This document shows, piece by piece, positions 7,806 through 16,444 of a DNA stretch of 64,000 nucleotides. The stretch's first letter is position 1, and each line of letters begins with the position of its first letter. Made by a program: the position numbers and the translations under genes. A model generated the notes under the pieces. It saw only the letters and a list, made by a program, of their open reading frames with translations. It was not told the origin of the DNA and searched no databases. This DNA is from Amycolatopsis dendrobii (lineage in GTDB: Bacteria; Actinomycetota; Actinomycetes; Mycobacteriales; Pseudonocardiaceae): positions 186,001 through 250,000 of the forward strand of contig NZ_JACGZW010000004.1 of the NCBI RefSeq assembly GCF_014145675.1. The letters are read 5' to 3'.

Positions 7806-9977
7806 TCAGGGCGCCGCGGGAGCCGCCCGTCTCGTCGGAACCATGCACGAACCCGCTCCGACCAGCGCGAACACCGCGGTCAGGATGTGCAGCACGACGA
7901 CCGCCGAGCCGTGCGTTTCACCGCCGGCGGCGGCCACGAGAGACGGAACGCAGGTCAGCGCGGCGGCGAACCACGTCGCGGCCGAGGTCGCCGCCCCGCC
8001 GGTCCGGACGGCGTGCAGCAGCAGGACGCCGAGGAGAAGGTGCACGAGGCTCTGGACCGGGTCCAGCCTCAAGCCGAGTACGTCGGCGTCCGCGGCTTCG
8101 GCGCCGAAGCGGGCCAGCGCCAGACCGAACACGCCGAGCGTCGCGTAGCCGATGCCCAGCGCGGCGGCCGCGCGAGTGAGCAGCACCGGACGGCGGCCGG
8201 TCGGCGTATACGGAAGCGGTGCGACAGGTGCTTCGGCACCGGGTTTGCCCGGGTGGCGTTCGAACCACCAGAAGACCAGCGCCGCGGGCACGAGCAGCAG
8301 CGCCACCGCGGCGAGCATGCGGGGCTGGAGGAGCCAGCTCAGGCCGTTCGCGATCGGTCCGGGCAGGTACACGACGGCGACGAGCAGCAGCATCGCGGCG
8401 AGGAACGCCAGGTACAGGCTCATCGGGGCACGCAGCATCAATGCGGCGGTGCGGGTAACGCGGTCGCGTGCGGCCCAGCGACGCAGTGGTGTCGCGAGGA
8501 GCCCGACGAGGCCGAGCTGCGACACACCCAGCAGCAGCACGGTCCACGGCCGCGCGGACAACGCGGCAGGCGCGCCCGGGTTGCCGAGCAGCACCGGCGA
8601 AGCGTCGAAGGCGAACACCGCGAGTGCGAGAGCCGCGACGCCGCTTACGGCAGCAACAGCGAGCACTGGGCGGCGAAGCCGGACGCCATCCGCGTACGCG
8701 AACGCCACCTGCTGCGCGAGGAGCGCCAAGGCGAGCGTGGCGGCGTAGCGCGGCCAGGACACGTCCGTCCAGCTGGCGGCGAGCTCTCCGGCTACGACGA
8801 CGGCCGTCAGCGCCGCGACTGACCACAGCCGCGTACGGCGGTAGAGCGCGAGCAGCATTGGCGCGCCGACGACGGTCAGCAAGTAGACGCCCAGCAGCCA
8901 CAACGGGTGCAGCGCGATCCGCATGACGGTGGCGTTGGTCCCGGCCGGGATGCCGAGCAGTTCCAGCGCCAAAGGCACGATCAGGGCGACCACGGCGAAG
9001 ATCAACGCCGGGCGCAGCAGCGGGCTGGACCGTTCGGCGAGGTAATGCCGGTAACCGCGGTCGCGTTCGGCCCGCCAGCCCGCCGCGTTGGCGAGCCCGC
9101 CCGCGAAGAAGAGCAACGGGGTGAGCTGGGCGAGCCAGGTCAGCGGCCACCAGGAGGCCTGCGGCGCGCCCGCCCAGTCGGCCAGCGCGGTCGCCGACTC
9201 GCCGACCATCAGCGCCGCGGCCCCGGCGATGCCGAGCACCGCCCACGGCCGGGGAATGCCGCGAGGCAGGCGCGGGCGCGGGGTGGTGCGGCGGGCGGTG
9301 TGCCAGCCGCGCAGGCGCATCACGAGCAGACAGCCGATCACCAGCACGCCGGCGACCATCGGGCCGATCGGGTCGCCGACCGGCGGGCCCCAGCGCTGAT
9401 GCCACGAGTTGACCACCAGCCCGCCGGTGAACACCGACGCGACCAGCTGGCAGGTGCGCTCGGAGTTCATCGGGTTCAGCTCGCAGGTGCGGTGCATGTC
9501 CTGTTCGAGCCGGTCGTCGAGCGCGGCGCGGGCGGACTGGCCGAGCGGGTGGCCCTTGTCGTTGGCGTAGCGGAGCAGGTCGTAGCCGAGGTCGTGGGCC
9601 TTGCACGGGACGGAGAAGTCCCACTTCGTGTTGTCGTCGCCCCACGGGGCCGAGCAGCCGCCGTCGAGGTGGGCCGCGCGGACGGTGCCGTCGCGGGCGG
9701 GCAGCGCGCCGGGCTTCACTCCGGTGACCGCGGTGAAGTCCTTGGGCAGGAGCGCCAGCGCGGTGGCTTGCCCGTCGGGGTGGGCGAGCGCGTCGACCGC
9801 GTTCTGCGCCGCGAGCACGCCGCCGGTCGGCGGACCCTGGTCGGGCGGGGACGCGGGCCGCGAGGCGATCAGGCCGAACCCGAACACCACGAGCAGGACG
9901 AGCAGCAGCCAGCCGGACGTCGACCAAGGTCGGCGAACGCGAACGGCGGCCGGGGCACGGTCGTCGGTGGCTGGCAT
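7806..9977 (-). CDS. Phospholipase A2 - acyltransferase_3-like - DUF4383 membrane fusion protein
   Basis: A 723-residue protein from ATG at 9977 (no clear ribosome binding site; GTG at 9983 is possible). A signal-anchor helix (~20-38) precedes a prokaryotic phospholipase A2 domain with paired cysteines and the catalytic H-D (CKAHDLGYDLL, H128-D129). A polytopic region of about ten helices follows (250-560) with FFAGGLANAAGW and HYLAERSSPLLRP, resembling the actinobacterial acyltransferase-3 core. The C-terminus (610-715) has the four-helix pattern and LVHLLLGVLLLH motif of DUF4383. Deacylation and reacylation of lipids by one chain is an inference; the normal N-terminal acyltransferase His motif is not evident. 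Confidence 0.8.
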   Translation of the reverse strand: MPATDDRAPAAVRVRRPWSTSGWLLLVLLVVFGFGLIASRPASPPDQGPPTGGVLAAQNAVDALAHPDGQATALALLPKDFTAVTGVKPGALPARDGTVRAAHLDGGCSAPWGDDNTKWDFSVPCKAHDLGYDLLRYANDKGHPLGQSARAALDDRLEQDMHRTCELNPMNSERTCQLVASVFTGGLVVNSWHQRWGPPVGDPIGPMVAGVLVIGCLLVMRLRGWHTARRTTPRPRLPRGIPRPWAVLGIAGAAALMVGESATALADWAGAPQASWWPLTWLAQLTPLLFFAGGLANAAGWRAERDRGYRHYLAERSSPLLRPALIFAVVALIVPLALELLGIPAGTNATVMRIALHPLWLLGVYLLTVVGAPMLLALYRRTRLWSVAALTAVVVAGELAASWTDVSWPRYAATLALALLAQQVAFAYADGVRLRRPVLAVAAVSGVAALALAVFAFDASPVLLGNPGAPAALSARPWTVLLLGVSQLGLVGLLATPLRRWAARDRVTRTAALMLRAPMSLYLAFLAAMLLLVAVVYLPGPIANGLSWLLQPRMLAAVALLLVPAALVFWWFERHPGKPGAEAPVAPLPYTPTGRRPVLLTRAAAALGIGYATLGVFGLALARFGAEAADADVLGLRLDPVQSLVHLLLGVLLLHAVRTGGAATSAATWFAAALTCVPSLVAAAGGETHGSAVVVLHILTAVFALVGAGSCMVPTRRAAPAAP

Positions 9978-10101
9978 GCGCACCAGGGTGCCAGCCCGGC
10001 GCGCGCCGCGGGAGGCGGCTGTCCCCCTCACCCGCGCGGGGGGTAACCCCCAGGGGTTCCGCACCTGGCCCGCGGCTCCCGCATGTGGCCCGCTGGCCGA
10101 G

Positions 10102-10190
10102 GAGCGCCCCAATGTGGCGTTGGGTGCATCTGACGCACCCAATGTGGCGTTCGGTGCGTCCCACGCACCCAATGCCACATTGGGGCGCTC
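10102..10190. repeat. Palindromic array of 30-bp units, copy 1
   Basis: Two 30-bp units beginning CCCAATGTGGCGTT, plus a partial third (CCCAATGCCACATTGGGG), are bounded by outer arms GAGCGCCCCAATGTGGC and its inverse. The outer arms pair over 26 bp with one mismatch. The array lies ~125 bp upstream of the phospholipase fusion gene. It is related, in opposite orientation, to 29577-29661. The rest of the gap 9978-10451 shows no gene. Confidence 0.8.
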
Positions 10191-10451
10191 TGGCCGGAGG
10201 GGTGCGGGAGGGGACGGGAGGGACGGAGCGGCGGTCGGGTCCGGGCTGCGGCGGCGGATTCCGGGCACTCGGCCGAGCGGGCCCGGCGGCTTTCGTTCCT
10301 TCCCGAAAACCAGCCGTCGCGGTTAGCGGCGCCGAGGACAATTAACCCCGCGGACTAACCCGGCGGCAGAACGGGGTGCGGACAGTCGCGCACAGTTGCT
10401 GAATCGGTTTCGCGATTAATCGCAAACAGTGCCGGTGATCGGAATTGTGGA

Positions 10452-11816
10452 TCACTCGGACGGCAGATTCGCATCCGCGAAGCGGACCTGGTTCCGGCCG
10501 CCTTCCTTCGCGGTGTAGACGGCCGCGTCGGCGGCTTGCAGCAACTGTTCCAGTGTCGTTCCGTTCGCCCCGAGCAATGCGACGCCGATCGACGCGGTAC
10601 GGCCGGTGATCAATGCGGAACCGCCGCGTTTGTCGGTCGTCACGATGCGCTGATCGGCGATTGCGGTACGGATCCGTTCCGCGGTCACCTTCGCCGCCGT
10701 GCTGTCCACATCGGGCAGCAGGATGAGGAACTCCTCGCCGCCGAAGCGGCCGATGATGTCCTTGGGGCGCGTTATCTCGTCGAGGGTTTGCGCGACCGTG
10801 CGGAGCACGTCGTCGCCCGCCGGATGGCCGTACGTGTCGTTGATCCACTTGAAGTGATCGAGGTCGATCATCAGCAGCGCCAGGGTTTCCCCGCCGCGTG
10901 CGGCCCTCGCCAGCGCGCGCTCCGCGGACTCCGACCACCCGCGCACGTTGAAGATCCCGGTTTTCGGATCGGTGCGCGCTTCGGACTGCAGTTGGTTGAT
11001 TTCCGCCAGCCGGTTGCCCAGCACCGTGATCAGCACGAGGATCACGATCGCGGGCGGGATGTTCACGAGCAGGATCGTCGCGATGGTGCCGAGGCTGATC
11101 GTCGACAGCTCCAGCAGGTTGTCGTCCTTGGTGCCCAGCACGTTGCGCAGGGTGGGCGCGGACGTGCCGCCGAGGGCGAGCAGCCCGCCGATCACGATGG
11201 CCTGCAGTGCCGCGTAGCTGAAGCCGACGAGCATCAGGATCCCGAAGACCTGCAACGAGTTCGCCGGCGAAAGCCGGGCGAGTTCGGCGGAGGCGAAAGT
11301 CTGGTAGAGGTGGTGCGCCAGCAATGCCGACACCGCATGCGTGAACGAGGTGAACACGAACTTGTGCGGCGGCCGCCGGGAGTTGAACCACCGCTGGACG
11401 CGCAGGAGCGCGATCAGCAGGAGAGTCAGCGGGATCGGCAGCAGCAGCGCGGCCGGGAACACCCAGATGCCGGTCAGGTCGATGTGGACGGCGGTGACCC
11501 GGTTGCGCCGCCGTTCCTCCTGCCGCCGGGTGAGCTGGATGTGCACCGTCGCGCAGCCGGCGAGGATCGCGAACCGGCCCCAGTCCACGAGATCCGGGCT
11601 CGGCGACGCGACCACGCCGAAGGTCAGCAGCGCCACCGCGATCGCGTCCCAGGCGAGCAGGAACGCCACCATCCGGCGCGGTTTCGTCCAGAGATCCCAG
11701 GAGGAAACGGGGTTCGCGGCGATCAGCGCGCGCAGCCGTCCGGCGAAGCCCGTCGCGGCGGGCGGTTCCTCCCCGGGGCCGCGGTGCTCACCGCGCGCCG
11801 GTTCGGTTCCGGGCAT
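10452..11816 (-). CDS. Membrane diguanylate cyclase (GGDEF)
   Basis: A 454-residue protein from ATG with GGAGGAGG upstream. About six or seven transmembrane helices occupy residues 48-270, followed by a GGDEF domain from ~285. The catalytic motif is GGEEF (359-363). It is preceded exactly five residues earlier by RPKD (350-353), an intact allosteric inhibition site, and IDLDHFKWINDTYG matches active cyclases. It should make cyclic di-GMP from two GTP with feedback inhibition. There is no recognisable extracellular sensor, so the membrane helices are the likely input. It stands alone. Confidence 0.93.
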   Translation of the reverse strand: MPGTEPARGEHRGPGEEPPAATGFAGRLRALIAANPVSSWDLWTKPRRMVAFLLAWDAIAVALLTFGVVASPSPDLVDWGRFAILAGCATVHIQLTRRQEERRRNRVTAVHIDLTGIWVFPAALLLPIPLTLLLIALLRVQRWFNSRRPPHKFVFTSFTHAVSALLAHHLYQTFASAELARLSPANSLQVFGILMLVGFSYAALQAIVIGGLLALGGTSAPTLRNVLGTKDDNLLELSTISLGTIATILLVNIPPAIVILVLITVLGNRLAEINQLQSEARTDPKTGIFNVRGWSESAERALARAARGGETLALLMIDLDHFKWINDTYGHPAGDDVLRTVAQTLDEITRPKDIIGRFGGEEFLILLPDVDSTAAKVTAERIRTAIADQRIVTTDKRGGSALITGRTASIGVALLGANGTTLEQLLQAADAAVYTAKEGGRNQVRFADANLPSE

Positions 11817-12030
11817 CGGGCCGTGCCTCCTCCGGAGTCGGATGCGGTTCCCGGACGGTTCCCGGTTCTGCGCCGTTATCAGTTGCCGGTATCATCTCAC
11901 TCACCGACTTCGAACGCTGTATTCGGTCGTAGTCTCCGAACCCGGAGACGCCTTCCGCGACAACTGCTGCATCCATGAAGTAAATTGCGGAGGAGCGTCC
12001 CCGCCGTCCCCCCGAGTGAGGTGTTTTCCC

Positions 12031-12051
12031 GTGCGCGACCGCGAAGCGTGA
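12031..12051 (+). CDS. Micro-ORF 1 (M-R-D-R-E-A)
   Basis: A six-codon ORF starting GTG and ending TGA, with GAGGT eight bases upstream. It encodes Met-Arg-Asp-Arg-Glu-Ala. It differs from copies 2 and 3 only in two Arg codons (CGC instead of CGT), both synonymous. An in-frame GTG at 12016 could extend it by five residues. No function is known; it could instead be a DNA repeat. Confidence 0.45.
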   Translation: MRDREA

Positions 12052-12104
12052 ATCGAGCTGTTGTCATTTTCCGGTGAATTGTCAGCGAGTGGAGGTGGAC
12101 AGCT

Positions 12105-12125
12105 GTGCGTGACCGTGAAGCGTGA
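12105..12125 (+). CDS. Micro-ORF 2 (M-R-D-R-E-A)
   Basis: The second copy starts 74 bp after the first, with GGAGGT eight bases before GTG. No alternative GTG or ATG exists in frame before the preceding stop, so this start is the only one possible. The spacer between the Shine-Dalgarno-like sequence and start is unrelated to copy 1, whereas the coding part is conserved. Confidence 0.45.
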   Translation: MRDREA

Positions 12126-12179
12126 GTTCCGTGACCGATCCACTGCGGATTCGTGACAATGCGAACGGAGGTGTGTTCC

Positions 12180-12200
12180 GTGCGTGACCGTGAAGCGTGA
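12180..12200 (+). CDS. Micro-ORF 3 (M-R-D-R-E-A)
   Basis: The third copy starts 75 bp after the second, identical to it over all 21 coding bases, with GGAGGT seven bases before GTG. Downstream on this strand there is only the 3' end of the convergent MFS gene, so it does not lead into an obvious regulated gene. Apart from the three copies, 11817-12280 holds no recognised gene. Confidence 0.45.
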   Translation: MRDREA

Positions 12201-12280
12201 AACGACTTCCCGTCCGGCGTATCCGGACCCATTCGGCCGGTGCCTCGACCCCGGCCACAGTTCCATCCCGCAACCCACGA

Positions 12281-13489
12281 TCAGGCCCCGGCCGCGACCG
12301 CGTGCCGCACCCGGGTCCACGAGAACGCGGTGGGGATCGCCAGAGCCACGCCGGCCAGCCCGGCCAGCGCGATGGCGGTGACGGCAGATCCGGTCGCCTG
12401 CGCGACCACCCCGCCGAGAGCCACCCCGATGCCCTGCGCCACGCGCAGCCCCGTGCGGTAGAGCCCGCCGGCGCCGCCGCGCAGCTCGTTCGGCACCCAG
12501 GTGGAGAACGTCGCGGTCACGGTGATGATGTAGGCGCCCATCGCACCGGCGAGCGCGAGCAGCACCAGCGCGACCACCAGATTCGGCTGCAGCCAGAACA
12601 GCGCGAGCAAGGCCAGCGACGTCGTCGCCAGCACGCCGAGCAGCCGCTGCCGGACCTCGGCGGACGCGAATTTCGACAGCAGATAGGCCCCGGCGACGAA
12701 GCCGAGCGGGTCGGCGGCGAGCAGCCAGCCGACCGCCGCGGACGGCGCGTTCAGCTGCTGGGCCAGCGGCGCGGCCAGCCCTTCGGGCACCACCGCCAGC
12801 CCCACGAGCCACGACAACGCGATCAGCACGCGCAGTTTGCGCTGCCCGAACACCCAGCGCGTGGCGGAGAACCAGGTGCTGTGGTCGCCTCCGGCGGCGG
12901 GCCGGTCGTGCACCCACACCCGCACGATCACCGAGGCCACCGCGAAACTCACCGCGTCGATCGCCAGCGCCCACGAGGTGCCCACTGCCGTCACCAGCAC
13001 GCCGCCGCCCGCCAAACCGAGCAGCTGCACCGTGTTGGTGGTGATCCCGCGCAGGTCTTGGCTGCGCAGGTACAGATGGTCGTCGGTGAAGACCTCTCGG
13101 GTGATCGCGTTCTGCGCGGCGTTCGCCGGTGACGCGGCGAGCTGCACCGCGACGAGCAACGTGCACAGCGCGGCCAGCGGCATCCCGGGCAGGCTCATCA
13201 GCCCGACCAGCACCGCCTGCGCCGCGGCGCTCACGCTCAAGACGGCGCGGCGCGGGTAGCGGTCGGCGAGGAAGGACAGCCCGAGCCCGCCGGCGAGCGC
13301 GGGCAGGAAGGTCAGCGCGTAGACGACGGCAGCCCAGAGCGCGGAACCGGTGCGGTGGTAGACGAGGATGGACAACGCCACCTTCGCCAGCTGGTCGCCC
13401 GCGCTCGAGATGGCCTCCGCCGCCCAGAGCACGCGGTATTCGACATTCCGCAGCGGCGCCGTAAGCCGAGAGGTCGCTTCGGTCGTCAC
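12281..13489 (-). CDS. MFS transporter, probable drug/metabolite exporter
   Basis: A 402-residue protein with about twelve transmembrane helices, read from GTG at 13489 (a purine-rich GGGAGGGGG lies ~15 bases upstream, rather far). The N-terminal half carries the motif-A-like FLADRYPRRAVL loop after helix 2 and a GDQLAKVAL first helix, as in the MFS_3/enterobactin-exporter-like group. Such proteins export small molecules by proton antiport; the substrate is unknown. A perfect 19-bp palindrome 33 bp upstream of the start is a likely operator. Confidence 0.88.
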   Translation of the reverse strand: MTTEATSRLTAPLRNVEYRVLWAAEAISSAGDQLAKVALSILVYHRTGSALWAAVVYALTFLPALAGGLGLSFLADRYPRRAVLSVSAAAQAVLVGLMSLPGMPLAALCTLLVAVQLAASPANAAQNAITREVFTDDHLYLRSQDLRGITTNTVQLLGLAGGGVLVTAVGTSWALAIDAVSFAVASVIVRVWVHDRPAAGGDHSTWFSATRWVFGQRKLRVLIALSWLVGLAVVPEGLAAPLAQQLNAPSAAVGWLLAADPLGFVAGAYLLSKFASAEVRQRLLGVLATTSLALLALFWLQPNLVVALVLLALAGAMGAYIITVTATFSTWVPNELRGGAGGLYRTGLRVAQGIGVALGGVVAQATGSAVTAIALAGLAGVALAIPTAFSWTRVRHAVAAGA

Positions 13490-13521
13490 GAGATGACCAC
13501 TGCCCCCTCCCCGATCGAGTG

Positions 13522-13540
13522 AATGCGGGTGACCCGCATT
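13522..13540. promoter_or_regulatory. Palindromic operator candidate upstream of MFS gene
   Basis: AATGCGGGT-G-ACCCGCATT is a perfect dyad with 9-bp arms, 33 bp from the MFS start, in the divergent MFS/SDR region 13490-13841. No regulator gene is adjacent. The rest of that 352-bp gap contains no gene; GGCAT and ATGCC arms near 13590-13610 are a weaker dyad. Confidence 0.55.
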
Positions 13541-13841
13541 GTGCCTTCGCCTGGTTCGCTCCTGGCCAGGAGTGTCACTGCTCCGGCCAGGGCATGCACC
13601 CTCAGTATGCCGCCGATCACACCAGGGTGAACAGTCGGGAAGAATCCGGTGGCCGGAACGCGGAGCTGTTCGGACTGACCTGCCGCGGGGTATCCGTAGC
13701 ACTGATCAGCTTTCCTCGTTCGGCGCAGCGCGACCACCGTTCGTCGCCATCCTCCGGCGCGACTGGGCCGAACGGTCCAACACTGGGAGAGACCCGGCGG
13801 AGCGGACGTCCTCGCGCCGGGCGCACCAGCGGGGAGTGAGC

Positions 13842-14729
13842 GTGGACAGACTGTTGCAGGACAAGGCCGTGGTCGTGACCGGCGCCGGGCGCGGGCTCGG
13901 GGAGGCGTTCGCCGTGCACCTCGCCAGAGCGGGCGGTGCGGTGGTGGTCAACGACGTGGACGCCGACCTGGCCGAGCGCACGGCCGCGACCATCCGCGGC
14001 CACGGCGGGCGCGCGGTCGCGAACGGGCACAGCGTGGCCGACCCCGCGCAGGCGCAGGCGATCGTCGACCAGTGCGTCGCCGAGTTCGGCCGGATCGACG
14101 GACTGGTCAACAACGCGGGGCTCAACTACGAGGCGCTGCCCTGGGAGGACGACGCGGAGCAGGCCCGCCAGCTGGTCGAGGTGAACGTGCTCGGCGTGAT
14201 GTACACCGGGCTGGCCGCGATCCGGGCGATGGTCGGCGCGGGCGGCGGCGGGTCGATCGTGAACATCTCCTCCGGCGCGTCGCTCGGGCAGCGCAAGCTC
14301 GGGGTGTACTCGGCGAGCAAGGGCGCGGTCGCGTCGCTGACCTATTCGTGGGCGCTGGACCTCGAGGACTCCGGGATCCGGGTCAACGCCGTGTGCCCGG
14401 TGGCGCACACCCGGATGGTCTGGAAGTCCGAACGCGCGCTGCGTGCGTGCCCGCCGGAGCGCACGCCGGCGAAGATCGCGCCGCTCGTGCTGTTCCTGCT
14501 CGGCGAGGGATCGCACGGCATCACCGGGCAGATGATCCGGTGCAACGGCCCGCAGCTGCACGTCATGGGGCAGCCGTATTTGAAGCAGCCGATCCTGGAG
14601 CGGCCGGACTGGGACACCGAGACCGTGCAGCAGGCGTTCGACGAGGTGTTCTCCGCCCACCTGGAGAACTACGGACTGGAAAAGCGCGTGCCGCCGCGGC
14701 TGCGCAAGTGGTCCCGGCAGGCCTCGTGA
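13842..14729 (+). CDS. SDR-family NAD(P)-dependent oxidoreductase
   Basis: A 295-residue protein from GTG at 13842 (GGGGAG upstream; GTG at 13836 is an alternative). It has the Rossmann motif TGAGRGLGEAF near residue 12, NNAG near 90, catalytic Ser in NISSGAS and the Tyr/Lys pair YSASKGA. The C-terminal ~50 residues extend beyond the usual SDR core and include FDEVFSAHLENYG. It probably oxidises a secondary alcohol or reduces a ketone; the substrate is unknown. Its stop codon lies inside the palindrome shared with the convergent ptsI gene. Confidence 0.9.
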   Translation: MDRLLQDKAVVVTGAGRGLGEAFAVHLARAGGAVVVNDVDADLAERTAATIRGHGGRAVANGHSVADPAQAQAIVDQCVAEFGRIDGLVNNAGLNYEALPWEDDAEQARQLVEVNVLGVMYTGLAAIRAMVGAGGGGSIVNISSGASLGQRKLGVYSASKGAVASLTYSWALDLEDSGIRVNAVCPVAHTRMVWKSERALRACPPERTPAKIAPLVLFLLGEGSHGITGQMIRCNGPQLHVMGQPYLKQPILERPDWDTETVQQAFDEVFSAHLENYGLEKRVPPRLRKWSRQAS

Positions 14730-14768
14730 GTGTTCGTGCCGGTTAGAACCGGCACGAACACTCACGAG
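14723..14768. repeat. Perfect 22-bp-arm palindrome, family 2 copy 1
   Basis: Arms of 22 bp flank the 2-nt centre AG: CTCGTGAGTG, then TTCGTG, then CCGGTT, and exact inverses. It spans the SDR stop and the last codons of convergent ptsI, so it can terminate both. The outer and central parts match 28282-28325 while the six middle pairs differ. Confidence 0.9.
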
Positions 14769-16341
14769 ACCCGAGGTCAGCGGCGGCTTCGCGGCAGCCG
14801 GGCAGGTCGATCGCGCGCAGCGTCGCGCCGACGGAGGCGAGCGCGGCCGAGTTCATCGACAGGCTGCTCACCCCGAGCCCGGCCAGCACCGGGGCCAGTC
14901 CCGGGTCGGCGGCGGCTTCCCCGCACACCCCGACCGGTTTCCCGGCGGCGGCCCCGGCCTCGGCGACCATCCCGGCCAGGCGGAGCAAGGCGGTCTGGCC
15001 CGGGTCGTTGAGCGCGGCGACCGCGCCGAGCTGCCGGTCGGCGGCGAAGACGTACTGGGCCAGATCGTTGGTGCCCAGCGAGACGAAGTCGACCTCGGCG
15101 AGGATTTCCTTGGCGCACAACGCCGCCGCTGGGACCTCGATCATCACGCCTGCCCTGGCGATCCCCGCCGCCCGCGCGCGTTCGGCGAACCAGCGTGCCT
15201 CGGCGGCGGTCGCGATCATCGGCGCCATCACGGAAAGCTCGGCCCCGGTGTCGGCGGCGGCGCCCGCGATCGCGGCCAGCTGCCGGTCCAGCAGCTCCGG
15301 GCGTTCGAACGCGACCCGAACGCCGCGCACGCCCAGCGCCGGATTCGGTTCGTCGCCCATGTCCAGGAACGCCAACGGTTTGTCCGAACCGGCGTCGAGC
15401 GTCCGGACGATCACCGGTTTCCCGGCGAACGGAGCCAGCACTGCCGCGTAGGCCGCGCGCTGTGCCTCCACGGACGGCTCCTCGGTCGCGTCGAGGTAGC
15501 AGAATTCCGTACGGAACAAGCCGATTCCCTCCGCGCCCGCGTCGGCCGCCGCGCGGGCGTCCGCTGCGGAACCGACGTTCGCGAGGAGCTTCACCGGATG
15601 CCCGTCGGACAGCGCGCCGACGCCGTCCCATTCCGCGCGCGGTTTCCGGCTCGCGGCGCGCACACGGCCGTCGGCGAGCGAAACCGTCCCGGCGGAACCG
15701 TCCACGGCGAGGCCTGGGCTGTCCGCGGCGAGCACTCCGGTGCACGCGACCACGGCCGGAATTCCCAGTGCCCGAGCGAGAATCGCGGTGTGGCTGGTCG
15801 GTCCGCCCTCTTCGGTCACCAGCGCGAGGACCAGCTCCGGGTCGAGACCGGCGGTGTCGGCCGGGGCGAGGTCGCGGGCCACGAGCACGCTCGGCGACGT
15901 CAGTTCGGGCACTCCCGGCGGGGCGACTCCGAGCAGGTCCGCGACGATCCGGTCCCGCACGTCGGCGACGTCGCGAGCGCGCTCGGCCAGGTAGCCGCCC
16001 GCGGCTTCGAGCGCCGCCATGAACTTCGCGGCCGCGTCCCAGACCGCACGCGGCGCGGGAAGCGACTGCTCCCGGACGAGCTGTTCGGCGGACGCGAGCA
16101 GCGCCGGATCCGCCGCCATCGCCGCGGTCGTTTCCAAGACCGACCGGGCATCGCCGGACGCAGAGCGGGCACGATCGGACAACCGGGCAGCCACCCGGGC
16201 GGCGGCCGGACCGATCCGGTCGGCTTCCCCGGCCGGGTTTGCGGGGGCAGGCCCATTCTCGGGTTGATGCAGGTCAGTGGCTACGACGATGCGTGGGCCC
16301 TCGGCCTGGCCGGGGCTGACTCCGACTCCGGACAACGACAT
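14743..16341 (-). CDS. ptsI: Phosphoenolpyruvate-protein phosphotransferase (PTS Enzyme I)
   Basis: A 532-residue Enzyme I from ATG with GGAGGT upstream, a little short of the usual 550-575. It transfers phosphate from PEP to HPr as the first step of the sugar PTS in the cytoplasm. The phosphorylatable His lies in GGPTSHTAILAR (H184). The PEP-binding barrel has GIGLFRTEF, LDAGSDKP, the late SLGTNDLAQY and the Cys of VGVCGEA. It is divergent from the fruR operon over a shared control region, consistent with co-regulation by fructose. The last six residues (ECSCRF) are read from the palindrome at 14723 and are probably not part of the ancestral protein. Confidence 0.95.
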   Translation of the reverse strand: MSLSGVGVSPGQAEGPRIVVATDLHQPENGPAPANPAGEADRIGPAAARVAARLSDRARSASGDARSVLETTAAMAADPALLASAEQLVREQSLPAPRAVWDAAAKFMAALEAAGGYLAERARDVADVRDRIVADLLGVAPPGVPELTSPSVLVARDLAPADTAGLDPELVLALVTEEGGPTSHTAILARALGIPAVVACTGVLAADSPGLAVDGSAGTVSLADGRVRAASRKPRAEWDGVGALSDGHPVKLLANVGSAADARAAADAGAEGIGLFRTEFCYLDATEEPSVEAQRAAYAAVLAPFAGKPVIVRTLDAGSDKPLAFLDMGDEPNPALGVRGVRVAFERPELLDRQLAAIAGAAADTGAELSVMAPMIATAAEARWFAERARAAGIARAGVMIEVPAAALCAKEILAEVDFVSLGTNDLAQYVFAADRQLGAVAALNDPGQTALLRLAGMVAEAGAAAGKPVGVCGEAAADPGLAPVLAGLGVSSLSMNSAALASVGATLRAIDLPGCREAAADLGSRECSCRF

Positions 16342-16380
16342 GGCGAGACCTCCGGGAGCAAAGGATCTTGTAACTGGGGA

Positions 16381-16424
16381 TTGACAGTACGGTAACAACG
16401 GGCACAATCAAGTGACAACGGGCA
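16381..16424. promoter_or_regulatory. Divergent ptsI/fruR promoter region with FruR-type direct repeats
   Basis: For fruR, TTGACA (16381-16386) and CACAAT (16403-16408) are 16 bp apart. On the other strand TTGTCA and TACCGT, 18 bp apart, could serve ptsI. Two direct repeats GT(A/G)ACAACGGGCA at 16392-16404 and 16412-16424 (20-bp period) overlap both, as expected for DeoR-family operators. Confidence 0.65.
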
Positions 16425-16444
16425 AACAGCGGAGAGGAACGGGC

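Noticed and set aside
5881..8148. 755-codon forward ORF
   Set aside because: It is antisense to the LCP gene, whose motifs are intact, and has no domain of its own.
11817..12030. Cyclic di-GMP riboswitch upstream of the diguanylate cyclase
   Set aside because: No GEMM-like tetraloop/receptor pattern is apparent in the leader.
12031..12200. CRISPR array
   Set aside because: The three 21-bp repeats are evenly spaced, but there are only three, intervening sequences contain conserved Shine-Dalgarno-like sites, and no cas genes are present.
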